The position numbers were made by a program, and so were the translations under genes. Under the pieces are notes generated by a model. It was not told the origin of the DNA, ran no database searches, and saw only the letters and a program-made list of their open reading frames with translations. From assembly GCF_000204055.1 (NCBI RefSeq), contig NW_006768827.1:88254-152253 (forward strand): a stretch of 64,000 bases of DNA, given 5' to 3'. This DNA is from Melampsora larici-populina 98AG31. Its lineage: Eukaryota; Basidiomycota; Pucciniomycetes; Pucciniales; Melampsoraceae. Of this stretch, positions 23,483 through 34,581 are shown piece by piece; positions within the stretch are counted from its first letter, which is position 1, and the number at the start of each line of letters is the position of its first letter.

Positions 23483-24087
23483 CTTAATGAAGCCTTTTTT
23501 CCAAATTATTTCATACATGTTATCTACATACACGTTGCACCATCATGATACACGAATTTTCTCCATTATTTTCCAAATTCTTTACCTTTTCATACTTTGT
23601 CAATTTCCAACTTCCTCTCACCTGTAGATACGTTTCTGTCTCATTCACCTCAAAGTTTTCATGATGCACGGATGTTTTTTGTAAGAAGACGGATCAGTCT
23701 AAGTCTTGAGAGGCTCGCGACCCACCATGTGGACACAGGTCCAAATCGGGAAGCTCCGAACATGTCTCTCCGGGCCTTTATCTTGAGCTGAACAAACAAA
23801 GATAGTTCCACCTAAGAAGATCTTGGATCTCTGGATTGAACACTCTGAGGGTAGCAAACGCCTCCCTAGCGTGTTGAGACTAGCAATCAGAGGTTAAATG
23901 GATGCGGGTAAGTAGTGGTGAGCCACTCAGGCCTTACCCGCCTGCGCCTAGCTTAGTTGATCAGGCACAAAGGTACGCCTCGCGCTGCTTAGCTAAAGTT
24001 TACCCCCTCAGGGCCGGCGCGTTTTTGGGAAAAAACCAAAAACGGGGGAAATTTGGCGGAGTTTCAAGCTCACCGGACGTCCGGCGC
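23483..24087. repeat. GC-rich repeat fragment next to the A arm
   Basis: From about 23880 to 24087 the base composition changes to GC-rich with the CTGCGCCTAGCTTAG and CAAAAACGGGGGAAATTTGG motifs and the palindromic CCGGACGTCCGG block that also lies at 506-530. It looks like the end of a separate repeat that has replaced the outer terminus of the left A arm. Bases 23483-23880 hold nothing I can support. Confidence 0.5.
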
Positions 24088-25908
24088 AACCCGAAACCAC
24101 TGTCCTATCCCGCATTTTGTGTAACTTTTACCAACCTCATCGTTTTTTTTTCTATCAAAACAACATATCGGGATAAAGATTCACTGTGAAATCAGACAAG
24201 GTGGGTATGGTAGTAGTGAAGTCGGTTCTGGTAGGTATGGAAATGCTGTGGTTCAAGGTTATAAAACTCACCACCATACCGTGCAGTGTAACTCTCAAAA
24301 TCCCAGTTGACTCTTTTGTTATCCAAAAAACTAAAACCTGATTCCACAATTTTGGAAACCTCAACAAACCTCAACAAATTGAGAAAATCACATATACTCT
24401 TTGTTATATAAGACGAGCTCACACATTGGTTTATTCCTTCTTCTCCTCAACTTTGACTTTGAAGGTGCAATCAATACAATTATATTTTCCCCTTCAGACC
24501 TGAGACTTGTGCTCTAAATCTATATACAATCTTTGTGCCATTCAATCAATTAAAGATCAAAACTCTTCTCATTATTATAATTCATATAATTCACATCATT
24601 TGATAATTGTTGATCAAGGAACTTGGCATTGATTATTTTGGATAAATCCATCTCCTATCTCTTCTGCTCGTCAATTTGGGTTGTTTAGTCCAGATGAAAG
24701 AAGGTTGAATTTTTATCTGTGTATGTTCAATTGCATTTTATCTGTGTACCCAACATTTGTTTAGATGACAAACAGCAAAAAAGTAAGTACCTGGTTTAAA
24801 TTGGCAATTTGTCAAATAAGGGATCTTTGAGAAATCATGAATAGCACCCAGCATTGAACTAATTGTGGCAAGATGAAGAGACAAAATTGCACAATCTACA
24901 GCCCTGCCTGATGGGGATTATATCTTTATTTTTGCCAATTCGTTCAAATTTGGTGGAATTATCTTCAAAGATTTTTGATCAAAGCTGCTTTGAGTATATG
25001 AGTTTTGTTTGGACAACAAGGAGTGATGGAGTTTCTGGTTCTGAAATAAAACAGATACCATGTAATTTTGTCATAGATTTTGGTATTAAATGTGGAAGAA
25101 TTGTGAATGAAACATCCAATGTTTGTCAATTTTTCCATCAACTCATTCAAAGGCCAGCATACCTTTTATTACCAGATTTCACCATATTAAACAAAATAAA
25201 TTGATAAATAATTAGTTTCAAGACAAACTAATCATCTTGATGAAAAAAAGTGTATTATCCTGGAAGACAAAGCCCCTCCTTCCAATTTTCAACTGAGCCA
25301 ACATCTACAATCACACAATGGAAGATTGAAATTTGATCATGGGTACAAATTGTGTTATCTGCAGAGGAGGAAACCCAATTGCAGGATTCTAGAGTACCTT
25401 GCATACATGTGACATTCTGCATGAGTGGAGGGAGATGAGCAAATGAGGTTCAATAGAATTGCAAACTCAAATTTGGATATGGCTTTAGATACATCAGACA
25501 CCACATATACTTTCAGGGGGAACAATTCTTCAATGATACATTGACTGTCAACTGTGATTACATATGATGTTTCTGTAAAATTCATTGATCTAGGATGCAT
25601 GTACAACATGAAGTTTTGAGGGTCATACCGTATTTAATTTCAAATCTCATCAAATTTCATCAGGCACCTACAGCTGCTTGTGGTCTCCAATAAAGACAAG
25701 ATTCATGATACCCCACTCCAAACCCTGGTCTGGCAGAGCCAGGCCAAAAGCAGTGAGACCAGGGCACAGATGTGATTACCAAGCCAGAGGCTTGGGGTCT
25801 CTAAACACCTGATCCGGCTTGATCCGGCGTAGCCGGATCAGCTGTGGAATCATCAGATCACAAGCTTGATTTCCATACAGCGGGTTAGGAAATTGGACAG
25901 GACCAAGT
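24088..25908 (+). repeat. A arm, left copy (1,821-bp inverted repeat)
   Basis: This segment is the inverted copy of 34582-36402. Both are 1,821 bp and differ at only a handful of positions by eye. It carries GC-rich hairpins near 25700-25860 (for example around GATCCGGCGTAGCCGGATC and CCAAGCCAGAGGCTTGG) within AT-rich DNA. Frames on either strand (24863-25204 plus, 25355-25609 minus) have protein-like composition. They are equally open in the other copy, but so recent a duplication says nothing about selection. I treat it as an arm of a foldback or TIR element. Confidence 0.9.
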
Positions 25909-26317
25909 ATCAAATGCTATCCCCCCCCCTGGAATTTCAGTGGCTCTTATCTATGCCATGAGCTAACCATCTACCACCCAGCATAAGCAAAGACTCCAGA
26001 AGAGGCCAACCCTCTGTGCCACTTGTGTTCAGTGTGGTGCCTACATCGACACATCATTTCAGGCTTGTCCTTGGAAACATTTGTCATCACATTTCACTCA
26101 ATATCTGAAACCTGCATGAAACAGTACTAAATTTATACTGTAGTTTCAATTGTCAATGTGCTGAAATAATCAAATTGTGTGCAATTTATTGGCACATAGC
26201 TAGAAATATTTGAGCATACTTCTCCATCAAAAGTTTCTTGTTGCATAATTGTGGTTAGAATCAGTCAGAACTTTTCCAGAGTTGGCAAACATAATCTATT
26301 ATTCCAATACATTGACG
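25907..26317 (+). repeat. B repeat, left copy (direct repeat)
   Basis: The 411-bp block beginning GTATCAAATGCTATCC and ending CCAATACATTGACG is repeated in the same orientation at 33872-34281. By eye the copies are identical apart from one base in a C-run. No gene is seen. It directly abuts the A arm on its left and the 7.55-kb cargo on its right. Confidence 0.92.
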
Positions 26318-27687
26318 GAGAACAAGCTAAGAACGAGCGTGTTGATAAGTTACTGGTGTGGTTAAGGTCCCTTTTGAGGCCTCTGATCATCATGTGAAAG
26401 GAACTGAGGGAGACGGAATTGTGACAAAACAGGATACATGATACATGAAATTTGACTAGACGTGCGCATACAGGGCAGCCCGAGGGGAACCTGCAAACGT
26501 AATGTGAACGTATTGCAAACGAAACCCGTGATTGAAGGAAGTTGCGGACTCGGACACCGCAACTTCGCTCAATCGAGTTTCATACTTATCAATTCCCGCG
26601 GTGTCATCAGTCTGGAATCTGGATATCGCGGTAAACCGTAATACCAATTCGCAATACACATGAACAGCATGTGATAGTAACTGACATGGTACCCGGGTCG
26701 GATAACAGAAACTCCTCGATCGTTCTTCAAAGTCTTCATATTCCTCACATTGCTGATAAAGATCATGTCAATTATATCATTTCCATCAAAATAACAGTTT
26801 TGTCGTGGAATTGTTCACTCATAACTGTTCCTTATCACTTTATTCGAGGCTGTCGAATCTATTCCGATAAAGATCTGGTTATCTTTGAAAGAAAATCAGA
26901 GATGAATATCAAATCATAATCAAATTGGAAATCATAGTCATACATTGTAACAAGATCTAATAATCGGAAGAAAACCCAATGCAGTAAACAGAGTCCAGAC
27001 TCCAGACATAATGTAAAGATCAAAATGCAACAAATCAAAGCCAATCAATAGCTATTATTGACTTACAAAGTCAATCTAAATCACCCCAAATTATACAAAT
27101 AAGAACGAAAAAAACATGCTACATAAAATGTGATTCAACAAACAAAATAAACAAAATACAAAATTCATCACAAGCAATACAATCTAAGAAGTCTAAATTA
27201 TCCATCGTAACATTTCCTTCAAGCCTTTGTTTTCATACCACCTCATGTCCCTTTGAATCCTTTCCAAAAAACCGTCTCACCGGGCATCTCCTTGACTGCG
27301 CTGCCTCCAATTAAGCCCGTTTCATTCCTGCTATCCAAAGCCTTGACCACCTAAGCCGTCCTCAGCAAACCCCAAAGTCCTTCTGAACCGTTCCCGATAA
27401 AGCATTGCCAAAAGTGTCTTCCTTGAGCGAGAGAAGTCACCTTGCTCTTGAGCCACTCCCTCAGCCATTCCAAAGTATCCACCAGTCAGCCAATCCTCAG
27501 CGAAAGCCCATTTGCCAATTGATCCAAAAACCGTTCACGATAATCTCCATCCCATGTGCTCAGAACCGTCAAGCCACCGTTTTTACCAACTAGAATCATA
27601 CAATTGATGATTGATGATGATATAAGCGAGTAAAATTGGTATCGGTGACGTGATTTGAATCCGGTGAGAGACATTGAGAGCCGTCAA
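26318..27687. other. Intergenic, left part of cargo
   Basis: No supported gene. A small hairpin lies at about 26538-26566 (GAAGTTGCGG and its complement). Bases 26362-26766 contain several short overlapping open frames without domains. The region from 27200 is probably the 3' flank of the secreted repeat protein. Confidence 0.4.
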
Positions 27688-29763
27688 TCAAGGTTTCTTG
27701 GGGACTGGCTTTGAAACTTTCTTGGGAGCTGGTTTTGGAGCTTTTGTTGGAACTGGTTTCGGCGCTGGCTTCGGGGCCACCTTCGGAGCCGGCTTCGTGA
27801 CTGGCTTCGCAACCACCTTGGGAGCTGGCTTTGGCGCCACCTTTGGAGCCGGCTTCGTCACTGGTTTCGAGGCCACCTTGGGAGCTGGCTTTGGCGCCAC
27901 CTTTGGAGCCGGCTTCGTCACTGGTTTTGGGGCCACCTTGGGAGCTGGCTTTGGCGCGGGCTTTGGGACCATCTTTGGAGTCGGCTTCACGATTGGCTTT
28001 GGGACCACCTTTGGAGCTGGCGTCGGAGCTGGCTTTGGTGCCGTCGAGGGAGCTGGCTTCGGGACCGTCGCTGGCTTTTGAACTGCCTTCGGAGCCGACT
28101 TCAGAGCTGGCTTTGAAACCGCCTTGGGAACTGGCTTCAAAGCTGGCTTTTGAACAGGCTTTGAAGCCACCGATGGAACCGCCTTCGGAGCCGACTTTGG
28201 AACGGGTTTCATAGCCGGCTTTGTAACTGGCTTTGGAGCCGCTGAAGGAACTGCCTTTGAAGCCGCCGATGGAACTGGCTTGAGAGCCGCCGATGGAACC
28301 ACCTTTGGAGTCGACTTTGGAACGGGTTTCATAGCTGGCTTGGAGACTGGCTTTGGAGCCGCTGAAGGAACCGCCTTTGAAGCCGCCGATGGAACTGGCT
28401 TGAGAGCTACCGATGGAACCGCCTTCGGAGTCGACTTTGGAACGGGTTTCATAGCTGGCTTTGAGACTGCCTTGGAAGCCGCTGATGAAACTGCCTTTGG
28501 AGCCGCCGATGAAACCGTCTTTGGAGCCAACTTCGGAATGGATTTCAGCGCTGACTTTGAAGCCGTCGACGGAGCGTTCTTGAGAGCCGGATTTGGACCT
28601 GAGGTAGCCACATGGCCGGTAGGAAGAGAACCGGTAGTGACCTTTGGTACCGAAGGGCTAGTGACTCCCTTTGGTGCAACAGGAACAGCCGCCTTGGGAA
28701 TGACTGTTGTCGTAGGCGGAGTAGGCTCTTTGAGAGTAGAAGCGCTCGGTGTAATAGCTTTCGCAGTCGGTGCTTTGGATCCAAGAGAGGGAGCTGTCGC
28801 AATCGGTGCTTTGAGAGCGGGAGCTTTCGCAATCGGTGCCTCGAGAGTAGCAGCTGCCGCAGTTGGTGCTTCGAGAGTAGAAGCCTTCGCAGTCGGTGCT
28901 TTGGCAGCAGGTACTTTTGGAGCAAGTGCCTCCGGAGCAGGCGATTTCAAAGCAGGCGAGTTGGGAGCAGGCGAGTTTGAAACCGGTACTGATGAAGCAG
29001 GTGCTTCCGGAGCGGGCACTTCCAAAGCTGACGACGTTGGAGCAGAGGCTTTCGAAGCTGGCGACGTTGGAGCAGAGGCCTTCAAAGCTGGCGACGTTGG
29101 AGCACGCTCATTCGAAGCAGATACTTCCGGAGCAAGCGCTTTTGGAACAGGCGCTTCCAAAGCTGGCGAAGTCGGAGCCGACGATTTTGATGCAGGTACC
29201 GTTGAAGCAGGTACTCCTGGAGCAGGCGCTTTCAGAGCAGGCGCTTGCGGAACAGACCCTTTCAAATCAGGATCATTTGAAGCCGGTACTTTTGAAGCAA
29301 GCGCTTGCGAAGCAGGTGGGTTTGCAACAGGCGCAGTCAAAGCAGTCGATTTCGAAGCTGACGCCGTTGAAGCTGGCGCATTCGAGGCCGAGGAGTCCGA
29401 AGCAGAGGATTTCGAAGCTGGCGCTTTTGAAGCCGGCGCTTTTGAAGCTGGCGCATTCGAAGCTGGCGATGTTCGGGCAGCCTCTTTCGAAGCGGGCGAA
29501 TCCGGAGCGGGCGCGTTCGAAGCCGTCGATTCCGAAGCAGAGGATTTCGAAGCTGGCGCATTGGAAGCCGTCGATTTCGAAGCTGGCGATGTTCCAGCAG
29601 CCTCATCCGAAGCAGGCGAATCCGGAGCGGGCGCATTCGAAGCCGACGATTTCGAAGCAGAGGATTTCGAAGCTGGAGCTTTCGAAGCTGGAGCTTTCGA
29701 AGCCGTCGATTTCGAAGCAGGCGATGTTGGAGCAGCCTTATCCGAAGCAGACGAATCCTGAGC
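27688..29763 (-). repeat. Degenerate coding tandem repeats of the secreted protein
   Basis: A GC-rich block of about 2 kb in AT-rich surroundings. It is built from 15-bp-multiple units (SKAPA-like pentads) in the 5' half and 60-bp or longer higher-order units in the 3' half. For example the PKPVPKSTPK...VPSAASK block recurs near 28190-28480, and the GAGCTGGCTTTGGCGCCACC block recurs three times near 27820-27950. Confidence 0.85.
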
Positions 29764-30508
29764 AGGCGCGTTCGAAGCGGTTACCTTCGCAGCCGTTGAT
29801 GGTCTTGTAGATGGTTTTTGAGTCGGGATGAAAGAAGGTGGTGAAGGTTTCGAAGAGTGTTTTGATGAATAACTATTATGACCAGAAAAAAAAAGGAAAT
29901 GTCAACAACCAGATTATTTTTGAGATTAGAATTGATAAAGAAAATAAAAGAAAATGTTAAGGAAATCAAACTGACTGTGAACCTCTAAGAGTAGTAGTAT
30001 GAGTGATGATCTTCTCGTAAACAGGGCTTTTTTGTTTCTAAAGTGATCAAAATAATTCAATTTTGATCAGTTCCATAACTCTTGGCATTACTTTAACACT
30101 TGCGCATAATCATTCAATTGAATTCCAAGGTTCATCGGTTTGAGGCAAAAAAAACCAATGCTTGATACTTACTTTGATAACCAACGGTTTAGATTTTTGA
30201 TATCTAAAAAAAATTCAACAATTCCAATTATCAGATTCTCAGTTGATTCGAAAAAAAAACACACGTAAAGAAAACCACATCACTTTGACTCACATCCTAG
30301 GTATCGAAAACCATCCAGCCTGTTTATGATGATAAGGAGAAGAACTCTTTGAGATCTTAATCGAAGATAAATGTCCACTACTTTGTTTAGATTGCTTGTG
30401 ATGACGAGAAATTGAATGAGGTAAAGAATTTATAATAGGAAAAAGACTGATAAGAGAGATCAAGATAACAACCAGTGTTATTTTCATAGAGTGAGTTTTG
30501 AAGAACAT
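27688..30508 (-). CDS. Predicted secreted Ala/Pro/Ser/Lys repeat protein
   Basis: The minus-strand model has four exons: 30508-30294, 30204-30174 (31 nt), 30037-29976 and 29872-27688. Total 2,493 nt, 830 aa, with every junction in frame (donors GTGAGT, GTAAGT, GTCAGT). The N-terminus has an upstream Met and then MKITLVVILISLISLFPIIN, a strong signal peptide with probable cleavage near NSLP. A basic His/Ser/Lys-rich segment follows. Almost all of exon 4 is low complexity: first pentads like SKAPA and SNAPA, then PKAVPSAASKP-type units, finally Lys/Pro-rich PKPAPK and PKPVTK repeats, ending PKKP. There are no Cys in the repeat domain and the C-terminus is highly cationic. It is likely secreted or wall-associated and possibly O-glycosylated; an effector role is speculation. 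No catalytic domain is visible. Confidence 0.8.
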
Positions 30509-31559
30509 TTTTCGAGTTTATAAAAAAAGTTTAAATGCTGAGGAAGATTGATTGTAAGGATGAATCTCTAAGTACGATGTGATTCTACTTTAAAGAAGAA
30601 GTAAGGAAGAACAAACTCTGAGGAGAAGATATCTTTATATAGAGTTCGACTTCCTACATCTTTATTGCCATTTGAGCCATTTCTTGGTCGATTGATAGAA
30701 GGCAAGCTCATCTCGATAGGCTAGGAAGTCGCAACCATAGCCATCTCTGCTGCAGACTGACATTCCAATTCGCCTTCTTTTCCTACTCTTTCCAACTGGC
30801 TCCGGTGAGAGAGCTTTTGCTGGGATCACTGGGCCAGCTCGGAAGCTCGGAGCTACCTGAAGAACGTCAACTTTCAAACGTTCTGGTTGGCTCCGAGTAG
30901 GCGAGTCTTCTAGGGAAGAGAGGAACGTACCAGAATCACACACAGGTCCATCAATGGGCTTGTTTTAGACTCGCATCCCCTAGGACTGTGTCAAATCGGT
31001 CAACGGCCAGCCATCCAACTCTACACCAACAACTTGACAAGACAATTCTGGAGTCTGGCCCCAAAATACCAACAATCCTTCGAAACCATTTCAAGTAAAA
31101 AAACAGCTCGCACGATCAATTGGACTGACAATGAGTAAGAAATCAGTAGTCTCGCTACTCATTCCCGACATCTGAAACCTCCAAGTAGTGTCAGCTACAA
31201 GCTAACACGTATGATCAAACGTTGTGCGCATCCTCCTATGCTTTTTTCGATCAGCGTATCATATGTCTAGATTATGACAACGAAAAAATTAGCTTCGATA
31301 CATCCAAACAAAACATTTTGGTGATTTTTTTCTTCTTGTTATTTACAATCTTTCTTAATTTCTAAATATAACTTGATTACCACTTGAGTTTGTTTTTTTG
31401 TTTCTAAGGTCAACATGCTGTCTGATTTTGATAAGATAATAAAGCTTCATGGCCATAGAATAGATACAAAGATGACATATGGGGCGTAAAAAATGCCTTC
31501 AACACGATTTTTAACAAAGCTTGCATATATACAACTCACTTTTAACAGTCAAGGCGGAA
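30509..31559. other. Intergenic between secreted protein and alcohol dehydrogenase
   Basis: This contains the presumed promoter of the secreted protein gene (its start is at 30508). A 93-aa minus frame at 30662-30943 has a basic KSRKRRRIG stretch but no splice context or domain, and I cannot support it as a gene. A plus-strand protein-like stretch near 30960-31140 is equally unsupported. Confidence 0.35.
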
Positions 31560-33405
31560 TCAATTGGTCATGACAAATCTGTAGCGGGCTGTTTCAACAA
31601 GCAAATCGCAAACAAAAAGGAAAACAAGAGAAAATCAAAAAAGCAGGATTATAAATTAATGAGTCAAACTAAAGACACGAGTTAAAGATACTAAGAAAGA
31701 CGTACCTTTTCCTTGATCCATATCTTTGACTTTTTGTGAAACTTCTTTCATCGGATGAGAAGAAGTCCAAGATCTGACATTGTGTTTGACGGCCACATCA
31801 AGCATCTCCTTGATCAACTCTGGTGGTCCAATGATACTTCCACCAAAACTGATCCCTTTTCCAATCAAAGCTTGCCCAAAGAACGCGGGAATCCTGATGA
31901 TTAAAAAGCAAAAGGCACAAATCAATTGACTTTATATACAAGATCACTGTGATATGAAAAATCAAGGCTTACTTTTCTTCTGGTAAACCAACAATGGTTA
32001 ATCTTCCTTTAGGTCTTAATAATTTAAAGTAAAGATTTTCAATCGGCAAATCTTTTTGAAAACTTGTACAAACAATCAAATCAAACTTATTTTCCCATTT
32101 CTTAGCAGTCTCTTCTTGATTTTTGGCTATGATAAAGTTTTCTTTTTTGACTCCCAACTTTTCGGCATCTGCCAATTTAGAATCAGAATGACTTATTGCA
32201 AACGTTTCGGCCCCAAGAGCTTTTGCCCACTGTGGAATTCAAACGAATCCAATTTGAGATGAATCGTATCAGTAAAGATATTTACAGTGCGATTTATTCG
32301 AGAGATCAACTGACTTGTAATCCCAAATGACCTAAACCACCGATACCAACGATAGCGACCTTTTTACCGGGTCCTGCGCCGCCCATCTTGACTGGATTAT
32401 AGGTAGTAACTCCTGTGTAGCGATATGCAGCATGTGTTAGACAAGGTGGGTCGAATACGAACGGACAGCAAAAGGTGATTTGCTTACCAGCACACATCAT
32501 AGGGGCAGCAGTCTCGGAAGAAAGTTCCTTGGGGATCTCAATGGCAAATTTCCCTGAGGATGTTGAATACGTCGCTGGGATGAGAAGACTAGTAGATGGA
32601 TCAAGGGGAGATAAGTCAAGAAGACGAACCTTTTACACGAATATAATCGGCATAACCTCCCTGCTCAAGGTAAATATCAGAGACAAATGGTGATCAATCC
32701 AATTGGAACCTCGTCTCATGATTCAGAATCACATGCGTGTTGATGAATTTAGTGGAATCCGAAAACTGACCTGGGCAAGAGAGCCATCTTCCCATTCTCC
32801 TTGGTAAGTTCCGATCATTCCTTTTTCACAAAACGGTTCTTGATCGGATTTACACCATTCGCAGGAACCACTGTAACAGGGTCGTCTCACTTAAATCGCT
32901 AGGCTAAACAAAGAAAAGTAAAAACAATCGCACTTACCATGATCCAGATTGGGCGCCTACTCCAACACGAGATCCAACCTTATGACCACTGTCCTTCCCA
33001 GCACGAACGACTTCTCCGACAATCTCATGACCGCAGATAGCTGGATATTTAGTGGGGCTAGGCCAACCATTACTAAAAACACAACTCGAATCACAATCAA
33101 ACTCGAAACAAAACCATGCAGATCAAAGTGCTCACGTAAGGGTATGGATGCAACTACCACAAATTGAACAATGACTGATTTTGATATCAACCAAGCCTTC
33201 GTGCCATTTTTGAGGGGTGTACTTGTAGACTTCTAAATCAAGCTTCTTCCCTGCGCTTTCATCCATAGCAGCACTGTGGTAAATATGACATCAATATAAA
33301 GCATGAGTCAAGATGTCACATTCAAGAGATATATTGATATGAATTGAAAGAGACAGGAGTAGAGGAGACTGACTAGCCGGTGAATTGTTCTGGACTGGAT
33401 GACAT
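31560..33405 (-). CDS. Zinc-dependent alcohol dehydrogenase (CAD/ADH6-like)
   Basis: Ten exons on the minus strand: 33405-33374, 33273-33136, 33072-32938, 32870-32771, 32660-32630, 32574-32488, 32412-32315, 32229-31973, 31893-31706, 31588-31560. They total 1,095 nt, 364 aa, the usual length for this MDR family. Catalytic zinc ligands: Cys49 (CSICGSC), His72-Glu73 (GHE) and Cys173 (MMCAG). Structural zinc ligands: Cys102, 105, 108 and 116. The Rossmann motif GIGGLGHLG is at 197-205, followed by HSDSK (221-225), the place where NADP-preferring members have a basic residue and Ser. The family reversibly reduces aldehydes to alcohols with NADP(H), in the cytosol. Oddity: the usual CGSD is CGSC here (Cys52). 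All splice sites are consensus and there are no internal stops, so it is probably functional. Confidence 0.95.
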
Positions 33406-33871
33406 TTAGTGATATGGTTTGAAAGAAAATGGATGACTGAGGAGTTAAGAAGAGTTCAACAGGATTTTGGATGAGGATGAAGAAGATGATGAGTTTCTGA
33501 TTTAAATTAATGAATCAGGTAAAGAGAGAAAGAAAGAAAAGGGTTGATTGAGGATTTAAGTATATGCAATATGATGGGTTGATGAAGAGTTTACCAAGAT
33601 GATCACCATTGAATTTGGTCTTCAAATGAGAACCGATTCAAGTTTGTCATAATCAAGTTGTAATGATTAGAAAGCCAAATGAAATGAGTGTCGAAATGAT
33701 CATAGTATTATTAAGACGTCATGATCATATTGATCTGATGATTGAAGCTGTCTTTTATCAATCCACTAGGTCTTCGGCGCCCAGCCGCCACATAGCTCTG
33801 GGATGTGCCATAGTCTCACTTACACACCTGAGTGATATACACATGCTCAACAATTGGTTCTTCAGATTGAT
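33406..33871 (-). promoter_or_regulatory. Upstream region of the alcohol dehydrogenase, cargo right end
   Basis: The 466 bp before the ADH start is purine-rich on the plus strand (pyrimidine-rich in the gene's sense), as often seen in fungal promoters and leaders. The cargo ends at 33871, where the right B repeat starts. Confidence 0.4.
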
Positions 33872-34281
33872 GTATCAAATGCTATCCCCCCCCTGGAATT
33901 TCAGTGGCTCTTATCTATGCCATGAGCTAACCATCTACCACCCAGCATAAGCAAAGACTCCAGAAGAGGCCAACCCTCTGTGCCACTTGTGTTCAGTGTG
34001 GTGCCTACATCGACACATCATTTCAGGCTTGTCCTTGGAAACATTTGTCATCACATTTCACTCAATATCTGAAACCTGCATGAAACAGTACTAAATTTAT
34101 ACTGTAGTTTCAATTGTCAATGTGCTGAAATAATCAAATTGTGTGCAATTTATTGGCACATAGCTAGAAATATTTGAGCATACTTCTCCATCAAAAGTTT
34201 CTTGTTGCATAATTGTGGTTAGAATCAGTCAGAACTTTTCCAGAGTTGGCAAACATAATCTATTATTCCAATACATTGACG
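33872..34281 (+). repeat. B repeat, right copy (direct repeat)
   Basis: This is the direct copy of 25907-26317, 410 bp, differing by eye only in the C-run length. On its left is cargo DNA; on its right is the unique C segment that leads into the right A arm. Confidence 0.92.
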
Positions 34282-34581
34282 TGTTGCAAGAATTGGATTG
34301 ATTGTGAGTTAGTATCACATAGATTGAGTGCTTTGAGAACACTTCTCCAGTTTTAGTGGCATGATGCATAAGCTTGTTTGGAATCTGCCACAGCTCTTCC
34401 AGGATTATTGCCTTAGCTGTGTGTTGGATAATCAAGCTTAGCCTCTAATATCATGCCCCCAGTCCGGCTCCGCCGGACTGGGGGCTGGGGCTCTTATTGC
34501 AAAGGAGGAGGAAGTGATATTTTTTTCAATTATAACTTATTGATGACTGATCACAGTTTTATTCAGATCAAGCCCTAGGGG
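34282..34581. other. C segment with strong GC hairpin
   Basis: Present only once. It contains a perfect-looking stem, GCCCCCAGTCCGG with its complement around CTCCG, at about 34455-34485. With B it would be the centre of the ancestral A-B-C-A' element. No coding sequence is supported. Confidence 0.6.

Noticed and set aside
24863..25609. Protein-like frames inside the A arms, present in both copies
   Set aside because: The arms are almost identical, so conservation between them is not evidence of selection. Both strands are open and no domain is visible.
28280..29761. Long plus-strand open frames (493 and 304 aa) opposite the secreted repeat protein
   Set aside because: They are mirror readings of GC-rich tandem repeats with a 15-bp-type period. 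They have no start context, introns or domain, whereas the minus-strand frame joins to signal-peptide exons.
30662..30943. 93-aa minus frame with a KSRKRRRIG stretch as a nuclear protein
   Set aside because: It is short, isolated and not supported by splice sites or homology I can recognise; it lies in the presumed promoter region of the secreted-protein gene.
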